A stretch of DNA of 64,000 nt from Physcomitrium patens (Eukaryota > Streptophyta > Bryopsida > Funariales > Funariaceae). Below the pieces are notes generated by a model. That model made no database searches, was not told the DNA's origin, and worked only from the letters and a program-made list of their open reading frames with translations. Within the stretch, counting starts at the first letter, position 1. Every line of letters begins with the position of its first letter. The stretch spans positions 8,639,444-8,703,443 of the forward strand of contig NC_037269.1 of NCBI RefSeq assembly GCF_000002425.4, given 5' to 3'. The translations under genes were made by a program, and so were the position numbers. Below are positions 56,785 through 64,000 of this stretch, one piece after another.

Positions 56785-58544
56785 ATACGACAATGTCATG
56801 CGTTTTGGACTTATCAATGTTCCAACCATATTCCAATACTTAATGAATGACATATTTTGTGAGTATTTCGATGAATTTGTTGTCATCTATTTGGATGATA
56901 TTTTTGATCTTTTATAAGAATCCAAAAGACCACAAAAAACATATCCACTTTATGCTAAAAAAGCTACAAAGTGCGAGGCTATATACAAAATAGAGAAGTG
57001 TGTATTTCATGTATGTCAAGTCAAATTTGTTGGATATATTATTTCCAAAAAAAGCTTTTTTATGGATCCAAAGAAGATATAAGTAATCATAGATTGAACA
57101 AAGCCAAAAACTGTACGTGATGTCCAATACTTTTTTGAATTTGTAAACCTCTACAAGATTTTTGTTAAGAGTTACTCTAAGATTACTGTTCTACTTATGT
57201 GGTTGACATACAAGGACAAATTGGACTAGGGCCTCCAAGCAAAGAAAGATTTTCATAGCTAAAAAGATGCTTTCACAACAGCTCTAATTTTGATACATTC
57301 AGATTTCAATAAGCATTATTTTATAGACACTAATACTTCAGCCTTTGCATTGGAAGTTGTTTTGTCATAATATAGAGAAGAAAGTAAACTTCTTCCAATT
57401 CCATTCCATTCTAGAAAATTCTCTGTAATAAAAATTAATTATAAAATCCACAATAAAGAGCTACTTTCTATTATAGATTCTTCCTAAGAATGGGGTTACT
57501 TTCTTAAATGCACCTCTCACCAGGTGTCTGTATATATAGATCACAAGAATCTTGAATATTTCATGTCAATTCAAATATTTGAACCATTGCCAAGTATGTT
57601 GCAATATATCTTTATTACGATTTGATTTTTGCATCACATATCAACTCGAAAGCCAACAAAGATTATTAGATGCATTATCAAGATGTTCCTACCTTGAACC
57701 TAAAGAAAGCAAGGTAACATATAATCAACAATAGGCAACCTTATTAAAACTGAGTAATTTCATCTTTGAGCAACCAATGTATCAATACTTGTGGATTTAT
57801 CATTTCTTGATCAAGTTTATAAGGCCTCAAATACGGACCCTCTTGTTCTTAATATCAAGCATCTTGCCAACAATCTTCTTAAAGAATCTTCTAAATTCAA
57901 GTATGAAGAAAACCTCTTATTCTTTGAAGAATGTTTATTCATTCTTAAAGGATCAACTTGCCTAAATCTTCCTTAAATATGCCATGATTTTCCTACAGTT
58001 GTACATTTTGGATTCAACAAGACCTTAGAACTTCTGTCTAGGGACTTTTGGTGGCCTAAAATATAGGACTTTAAGAAATTCGTACTACCATGTGATACTT
58101 GTTCAAGGTCAAAGAATCCTCGATATTGGCCATATGGACTTTTTCAAGTCCTTCCTATTTAAAAACAACCATAGTCATCTATTTCTATGGATTTCATTAC
58201 AAATCTTTTACTATCAAACTCATTTGATACTATTGTCATAATTATTGACCGATTGACTAAGATGACATATTTTATACCTTGCAAGAAGTCAATTATTGGT
58301 GAAGAGATGACAAGACTCTTTATTGACAATGCCTATTATTACCACGGGTTGTCAGACAACATTGTGTTGGATTGTGGACCACAATTTGTATCAAGGTTTT
58401 GGAAGGCACTTTTCAAGATTTTTAAGATTGACATCTATGTTTTCTATGCCTTCCACCGTCAATTTGATGGCCAAACGGAGTGGATCAACCAAATTCTTGA
58501 ATAATATTTGAGGTATACCATCAACTATCAACAAGATGATTTTG

Positions 58545-59390
58545 TTAGATCTATTATACTAACATCAAGAAATGGCCAAAAGTTATATATTTTAGTAGCC
58601 ACAGACTATATAACAAAATAGGCAAAGGTAATTACAACAAAGATGGATAGTGCCAGTTTTGTAGCCACCCTTTTTTACGAGAATATAATCACTAAGTCTG
58701 AATATTCTAGAGAATTGATTAGTGATCAAAGAATCCATTTTATTAATTCTATGATTGTAGCCTTGATAGATAAATATAAGATCAAGTACATAAAAATAAC
58801 CTCATATCATCTTCGGGCCAATAAACAAATTGAAAAGACCAATGGTATTTTATATAAAATTTTAACTAAGACAATTTTTGGGACAAGCACCAATTACGAT
58901 ACTAAATTATTTGTACCTTTGTAGGCATATTATATTGCATATAAAGTCACTATTAATACTATACCATTTCAAATGGTGTATGGCTAAGAAGCCATTTTAT
59001 CAATCGAATTAGAAGTTTAGAGCTTACAAATTACATTGGATAAATGTCTTGGAGACACGAAATCTCTCTAATATTGATTAGCTTAATTAGAGAAATTAGA
59101 TAAAATTAGGGCTACGGCTCTTTTGACTATAAAAGTTATCTAGTGTCAAATTTATGATGATAAATTGTTTTTAAAATCATTTATGTTTAATGCTTTAGTA
59201 TTACTTTATGATAGTCAATTTGAATTTTTTGAGTAAATTTCAAATTCATTGGCATGGCCATTATTGTGTAATTGAAGGTTTTCTTAATGAGTCAATACAA
59301 TTGGAGAATTTTCAAGGTACTCAATTTACTACCCGCATTAATGGTAACATGTTACGACTTTATTATATTTATATCTGGGATGGATTTAAA
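58545..59390 (+). pseudogene. Integrase relic of B0
   Basis: Words shared with the B2 integrase include ILVATDY-like (58590), SASFVATLFYENIITKS (58645-58700), HFINSMIVALIDKYKIKY (58735-58790), EKTNGILYKILTKTI (58830-58875) and FQIHWHGHYCVIEGFLNESI (59235-59300). It continues directly from the C0 junction. Heavily broken. Confidence 0.8.
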
Positions 59391-59529
59391 ATTTGGAAAG
59401 ATAATAGGTGCCAAAATATAAAAGCTAAGAGTGATTTGGAGTCACCATCCCTAGTGATTATTATTAATATAGAACAAATAAAGTTAAAAATCTCTTTATC
59501 TCCACAAAGACAAAGAGATATTAGAAATG

Positions 59530-60890
59530 TAAGGGTCACATAACTTGCCACCAATTGATATAGAAATGGTGGAATAATATATAACAAATTATGATCCTAA
59601 AGATGATTTGAGCGTAATAAATGGAAGCATTATTAAAATCGATGAGAATATCTTACAAAAGATATTATATTTCTTAATTGGTGAGCTTTTGATTGGTGTT
59701 GAAATATCTAATGATTTTAGACTAGGAAGCTATTTTAAAGATAGAATTTCATCATTCAAAAAGAGCCAAGGTTGATAAATAGCGGAGACACTTATATTAG
59801 AGCTTATGAAGTAGATGCATTTTATTTAGAAGCGGCTAAATTTGAATCAACATACCACATAAATATTCAAATGGTTATTGTTTGCTTTAATAGGAATGCT
59901 TGAAGGTATAGTGTTTAATTGGATAGCTTTTGTAGCAACTAGAATCTATGTAGTGATAAGAGCCAAGTGAAAGGCGAAAAAAATTAGTATCTTTTCTCTA
60001 CTCTAATTATATGTACTCCATGATTGTATATACATTGAATCAACCACTACCAGAAAAGAAGACAAATATACCCTCTCTAGTGCCTCAATAATATGTTTGG
60101 CATTTATGAGCACTTATAACTAATTCAAAGGTAGTGGTGTACAAAATTAGAGAATAAAGTAACTCATTGGAATAGGAAGCTTTACTAGTGATTACACTAA
60201 GATAAATTCCAATTGGACACAAGCATAAAAGAAATATTGAAGCAAAGCAATAAAATTATGAAACAAGATCGAATTAATAAAAAAAAAATTGTAGCTTAAG
60301 TTGCTATTAGAGTATAAATTTGAAAAGGAATAAGAAACTTGGAAAAAAAAAAAATACATTCAAAGTATATTAAAAGGCCAAAAACAAGAACTACTACAAA
60401 ATTGTAGGATATTACTTTTAGAACGAGAGGAGGTGAAGTGTCTATTGGAAGTGGAATAAAAAAAGGCAATGGTACTTGAATAAAAAAAAATAATATTGGA
60501 TGATCAATTTAGGATTGAAATGGAAGAATTATAGACAAAAATTAGAACTTTCATAGCTAGAATAATAAAATTTATAGGTGAATTAGCTATTATTGATCAA
60601 TCATAGATGTTTGCGCTATAAGTTTCAATATTTGATGAATTGAAAGAGAAGGTGAGGCAACAGTAGTACCAATTTGGAGCAAAGGATGTCAAGATTCTGC
60701 AATTAGAGGCCCAACTTCATGAATAGAGAGTTTACAATGAGAAATTATTTGTCCAATTGAATAGAAAGTTGTTTGAAGTATTGGAGGAGGATAAGGATTT
60801 ATTATTAGAGCTAGAATGAATAGAACCACCTCTGATGAATGTTAGAATTGATCAATCTAGCGAGCCCACAATCGTAAAAAATTTGTAAGG
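59530..60890 (+). pseudogene. 3' ORF relic of B0 (head plus coiled coil)
   Basis: The start matches the head of the B1 and B2 3' ORFs: LPPIDIEMV, NYDPKDD, VINGSIIKIDE, ILYFLIGEL (59545-59700) and EGIVFNWIAFVATRI-like words (59900-59950). Glu/Lys/Leu-rich coil remains run to about 60830. Finding it in this much older copy shows the 3' ORF is an ancestral part of family B. Confidence 0.72.
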
Positions 60891-60960
60891 ATTAATTGAA
60901 AAGATTTTTTTTACCAATTTTGTGTTTACGATGTCATGTTGTGGTTCAACTATTATATGA

Positions 60961-61608
60961 AAATAATATAATTATGTACTTAATATATAATTTATTAAGT
61001 AATATGGTAAGAGCTATATTAGTAGATTTTAGTTGGTTGTAGATTATAATTTGATTATTATCCTGAAAAGAGGTTATTTAAAGAGACTACTATAGAATTT
61101 GTATAACTTTAATTTCTTTTTTGATAGTGGCTTTTAAGATTGGTTTTGGTTGATAGTAACTTCTAATTATTTAGAGTTACCTTTGTTAAACATTGGTGAC
61201 CTTTGAAAACTTCTTTTGGTTCTTTTATTTGGTGTTTAGAGCATAAATTATGTAAATCTTATAAGAAAAAGGATTGAAGAAGGATTTTGGTAACAAAGGG
61301 AGTAATTAGGGCACCAATATAGATGAATGGAGATGAATAATGAAAATCTCCATTCCTATTGGTCAAAAATCATGACCAATGGGCTTTGAGGAGGCTGCCC
61401 GAGGCCATATTAGAGATTAAGGTTAGTTTCTGGAGGCTATTCGAGTTTAAAAGGCTAAAATCAGAAGATTTAGGTTTTTGGCTATGGTTTTGGTACAAGT
61501 TTTGTGTCATTTGAGGTTTTTATGAAGAAGTTATAGGCGCTCAAAGTTAAGGTGTTAGTTTTGGACCTACTGTCACTCTTTTGGACATAACGCACGCATA
61601 CAGATAGC
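60961..61608 (+). repeat. D3, divergent copy of repeat D, interrupted by C3
   Basis: From about 61270 the sequence clearly follows D2 (44590 onward), including the inverted CCAAT pair (61355-61362 and 61376-61383) and the GAAGTTATAG..GTTAAGGTGT words. The first 300 bp are only weakly D-like. It is cut by C3 at 61609. Confidence 0.6.
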
Positions 61609-62027
61609 TGTTAGGGACATATTCTTTAGAACTTTCTAGAGAGAAGTTTCTAGAACCTTCTAGAAAACAAGCCTCCGGAACCTTCTAGAAGAGAAGCCTC
61701 TGGAACCTTTTAGACAGAAGTTTCTAGAAGCTTCTAGAAAGGAAGTCTCTCGAACCTTCTAGAAGAGAGTTTTTAGAAGCTTCTAGAAAGGAAGCCTCTG
61801 GAACTTTCTAGAAGCTTCCTAGTTAATAGAAGTAGCTCGAGAAGCTTCCTAAGTAGGAGTATATATAGGGATCGAGGCTGAAGAGTTCTTCAGTCTCGAC
61901 AACACATCTCTTGGAGTTCTAGCTCACCTTTTTGGTGTTGTTCTTGTACTCATCTGTTTAATCTAGTTCTGCCACTTCTTCTTGAACTTCTTGTTAGATT
62001 TCAAGTCTGTATTTTGTATCCGTGACA
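61609..62027 (+). repeat. 5' LTR of C3, heat-shock-element-rich
   Basis: 419 bp, TGTTAGGGAC...CCGTGACA. U3 is about 283 bp and R plus U5 136 bp if RNA starts at 61892. The GAA/TTC array spans about 61620-61850. Confidence 0.94.
61860..61902 (+). promoter_or_regulatory. C3 TATA box, U3/R dyad and predicted RNA start
   Basis: TATATATA lies at 61860-61867. The dyad TCGAGGCTGAAG ... CTTCAGTCTCGA, with loop AGTT, spans 61872-61899. The predicted RNA 5' end AGTCTCGACAA is at 61892-61902, 32 nt from the TATA start. It pairs with 62030-62040. Confidence 0.78.
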
Positions 62028-62307
62028 GTTTGTCGAGACTACACTAACTTGAGATATCAGAGCTGGTTCTTTCTTAGTAGAGTGTGGATTATCCCTCTAC
62101 TTGAAGGTATACTAGCATTTTTTAGAGGTTGCGGATTACCCTCCTCTAAACTGATACTTCTTCTGTTACAATATTGGAGTCTTATTCTTCTTGGAGAGAG
62201 TGGATTACCCCTCTTCTTGAAATTCTTAAGTCATTTTATAGGTTGTGGATTACCCTCCTATAAACCAATATTGCCTCTTATAGGGTCATTTTTTTCCTTC
62301 TTTTAGA
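62028..62307 (+). promoter_or_regulatory. 5' leader of C3 with four GGATTACC-loop hairpins
   Basis: Units: AGTAGAG/CTCTACT (62076-62101), TTTAGAGG/CCTCTAAA (62121-62150), AGAG/CTCT (62197-62214) and TTTATAGG/CCTATAAA (62235-62264). The loop GGATTACC (GGATTATC in the first) is constant while arms vary with pairing kept. gag starts at 62308. Confidence 0.75.
62030..62040 (+). promoter_or_regulatory. Self-priming primer-binding site of C3
   Basis: TTGTCGAGACT starts 2 nt after the LTR and is the exact complement of the predicted RNA 5' 11-mer at 61892-61902. This matches the known Tf1 scheme in both length and position. Confidence 0.84.
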
Positions 62308-63330
62308 ATGGCCGGAGGTCAAGACATTAGTATGATAGAAAGTTCGGAGTCTAAATTAGATGCTATTATGAATGCCCTCACTACGTTATCACAAAGAACT
62401 GCAGAGATTGAAGGAGTGGTGGCAAGGCTTCATAATGATGGAGTATCTGGAATAGCACAATCTAAACTACACCAGCCTCAAATTTCGGCACTTGGAGAAA
62501 CAACTTTACCTCAGGTTCGACAAGAACCACTAGTTCTACAACATAAGGAGCCTCAAGTTAGCCTTCCAGATAAGTTTGATGGAATACGTTCCAAGTTTCA
62601 AGGATTCGTCAATCAAATCAGGTTGATAACAGTTTTACAGCCCGAATGATATCCAACGGAGGAGTCATGTGTTGGGCTTGTTAGAACCTTACTTACGGGA
62701 CAAGCTCTATCATGGTTTGCTCCTTTGTTTGAGAAACGATCATCCATATTAAACAACTTCGAAACCTTTTTGGAAGCATTTGCGGAAGCATTTGGTGAAC
62801 ACGATAAGGTTTGATGGGCTACAACAAAGATCCGGTCGCTACGACAAGGGATGCGTTCTACATCAGTCTATGCTTCGGATTTCAGGCTATTAGTATGCGT
62901 CATCAATTGGGATGAAGAAGCGTTGATGAGTCAATTCTATTAGGGTTTAAGAGATGATGTGAAAGATTTGCTGTTAACTCTTCCTGATCCATGAACGCTC
63001 AATGAAGCCATTAGCCAAGCTGTGAAGTGCGATAATCGCCTATTCCAACCTCGCCAAGACCAACGCTCAAGACAACATACAATTCGCCATGCTCCAACTA
63101 TGTCGGCAAGCGGTGTGAATTCGCATTTAGAGATGGAAGACATGCAAATTGATGTGATACGTATCAAATCTCTTATTATAGAAGAAAAAAAGTGACGTAT
63201 GGAAGAAAATTTATGCTTGTATTGCGGTGGAGAAGGCCACAAAGTCGAAAACTATCCCAAAAAGCAAAATCGAGGCATAGTCAAGACTAGAAGAGTATTT
63301 GTTCAAGAAAACGAAGATGCCCAGCCACAG
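62308..63330 (+). pseudogene. gag of C3
   Basis: It starts MAGGQDISM, the same start as C1 and C2. N-terminal helical segment (DAIMNALTTLSQRTAEIEG), capsid region with PDKFDGIRSKFQGFVNQI near 62560-62620 and LTGQALSWFAPLFE near 62690-62740, and a zinc-knuckle region CLYCGGEGHK near 63210-63250. A few breaks are present. Confidence 0.88.
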
Positions 63331-63339
63331 TAGGAACCG

Positions 63340-64000
63340 TGCGGCTGGACAATGAAGTATCCCAACAACAATCAGGTTTCTTTCTTTCTGCCCAACCTGC
63401 ACTTTGTTTTACAATCCCACTGTTTATCGGCCCTTAAAAACTGAGAACCTTAGCACTACTAGACTCAAGAGCATCTGCTTGTTTTTTAGACGAAGAATTT
63501 GCAAAGCGTCATAAGATCCCTTTAGTACAAAAATCAAAACCTGTTCATGTTGAGGTCATAGATGGGTGACCTTTATTGTCTGGTAGCATCACCCATGAAT
63601 CAAAACCTATAGAAGTAATGTTTAAAGACCATAGTAGTCATATTATTTTTAATATTATTAGAACCCCATCAAATCTTATTATTCTTGGTCTTTCTTGGTT
63701 GGAAAAACACAATCCATTGATAGATTGGAGGTTGCGGAAGATGACTTTTTCCACAAAACCACCTAAGAAAAAACCTAGTAAAAAACCTCGAAAAAAAAAA
63801 TCCTTAATCATTAGAGCAAGAGCGTTTATAAGATCATCTAAGGAAGGCACTCCATTTGTCATTTATGCGGCTCCAACTACCAAGGAGAAGATCTCAATAG
63901 CAAGTATACAGGAGCAATATAAAGATTTTGAAGACGTGTTTCAAAAGAAGAATGCCAACATACTACCGGAACACCGACCATATGATTGTGCCATAGACTT
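63340..64000 (+). pseudogene. Start of pol of C3 (protease and linker)
   Basis: Protease words LALLDSRA-like and [17 protein letters not shown] (63440-63530), [18 protein letters not shown] (63640-63680), and the lysine-proline-rich basic linker (63760-63810), as in C1. RT would begin near the right edge. Broken. Confidence 0.85.

Larger units (their letters stand above)
54370..58540 (+). pseudogene. C0, gag and pol relic (continues after B2)
   Basis: Gag capsid words (54420-54700) continue the C0 gag. RT follows near 54925-55244 and, after solo LTR E, near 56790-57010 (MRFGLINVPTIFQYLM, VIYLDDIF). RNase H is near 57300-57490, the integrase zinc region near 57990-58110 (HFGFNKTLELLSRDFWWP) and the integrase core near 58185-58500 (MDFITNLLLSNSFD, GQTEWINQ). 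Heavily broken and AT-rich. It then passes into B0 sequence. Confidence 0.82.
58540..60960 (+). mobile_element. B0, 3' part (resumes after C0)
   Basis: The second half of B0: the rest of integrase and the 3' ORF, both matching B1 and B2 by eye. The 3' LTR of B0 is not recognised. The sequence grades into D-like DNA after about 60960. Confidence 0.8.
61609..64000 (+). mobile_element. C3, family C chromovirus (5' part; runs off the right edge)
   Basis: A plus-strand copy with 5' LTR 61609-62027, leader, gag and the protease region of pol. The 419 bp LTR is shorter than the 484 bp LTR of C1 and C2 because its GAA/TTC array is shorter. The 5 bp before it is ATAGC; the partner copy lies outside the window. 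A few breaks are visible. Confidence 0.94.

Noticed and set aside
62051-62069. ATATCAGAGCTGG in the C leader, resembling the complement of plant initiator-Met tRNA
   Set aside because: It matches about ten bases of the known TGGTATCAGAGCCAGG site, but lies some 24 nt from the LTR edge, lacks the first TGG, and is not kept in family A (ATATGAGAGCTTT). The self-primer 11-mer adjoining the LTR explains priming better. It could be a relic of a former tRNA site.

Overview
This 64 kb window reads as retrotransposon-filled plant heterochromatin. I see no host gene, tRNA or rRNA gene. A land plant is indicated by an OTA-type (Tat/Athila-like) Ty3/gypsy family whose primer-binding site matches plant tRNA-Asp, alongside chromodomain-bearing Ty3/gypsy elements. 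The chromoviruses resemble the Tcn1-like elements known from fungi, mosses and lycophytes, so a non-seed plant is plausible, but I cannot name the species. Older copies are very AT-rich, as expected if methylated cytosines were lost over time.

Three autonomous-type families and two LTR-only repeats recur. Families A and C are related chromoviruses with LTR, leader, gag, PR-RT-RNaseH-INT-chromodomain, a small extra ORF3, then LTR. Family B is OTA-like: a gag with several zinc knuckles, PR, RT, RNaseH, INT, a long 3' ORF with a coiled coil, and 0.72-0.77 kb LTRs. D is a roughly 1.35 kb LTR-like repeat. E is a 1.5 kb solo LTR.

Layout, left side: an old minus-strand A element (A0; 1-843 and 16827 to about 18060) was split by B1 (844-16826, target duplication AATCT). 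The 3' LTR of B1 was then split by A1 (1418-7761, target duplication ATTCC). C1 (18845-25112, ATTCT) follows in AT-rich sequence. D1 and unassigned AT-rich DNA fill 25366 to about 30030.

Layout, right side: an old plus-strand B element (B0; about 30040-36435 and 58540-60960) carries an old plus-strand C element (C0; 36436-37515 and 54370 to about 58540). C0 contains B2 (37516-54364, GTTCT), which in turn contains D2 and C2 (45917-51499, CTGCA). C0 also contains solo LTR E (55250-56784, ATACG). At the right edge a D-like repeat (D3) is interrupted by plus-strand C3 (61609 to beyond 64000).

The strongest observation is that families A and C appear to self-prime reverse transcription in the manner of yeast Tf1. 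Eleven bases at the predicted RNA 5' end are the exact complement of eleven bases lying 2 nt inside the 5' LTR. The sequence differs between the families but the pairing is kept. The same two families share an arginine-rich ORF3 after pol, a leader with repeated hairpins around a GGATTACC loop, and a dyad at the U3/R boundary. Family C LTRs are also packed with heat-shock-element repeats upstream of the TATA box. All elements are treated as fossils; most are visibly broken. Coordinates of LTRs and target duplications were read by eye and divergence counts are hand counts.
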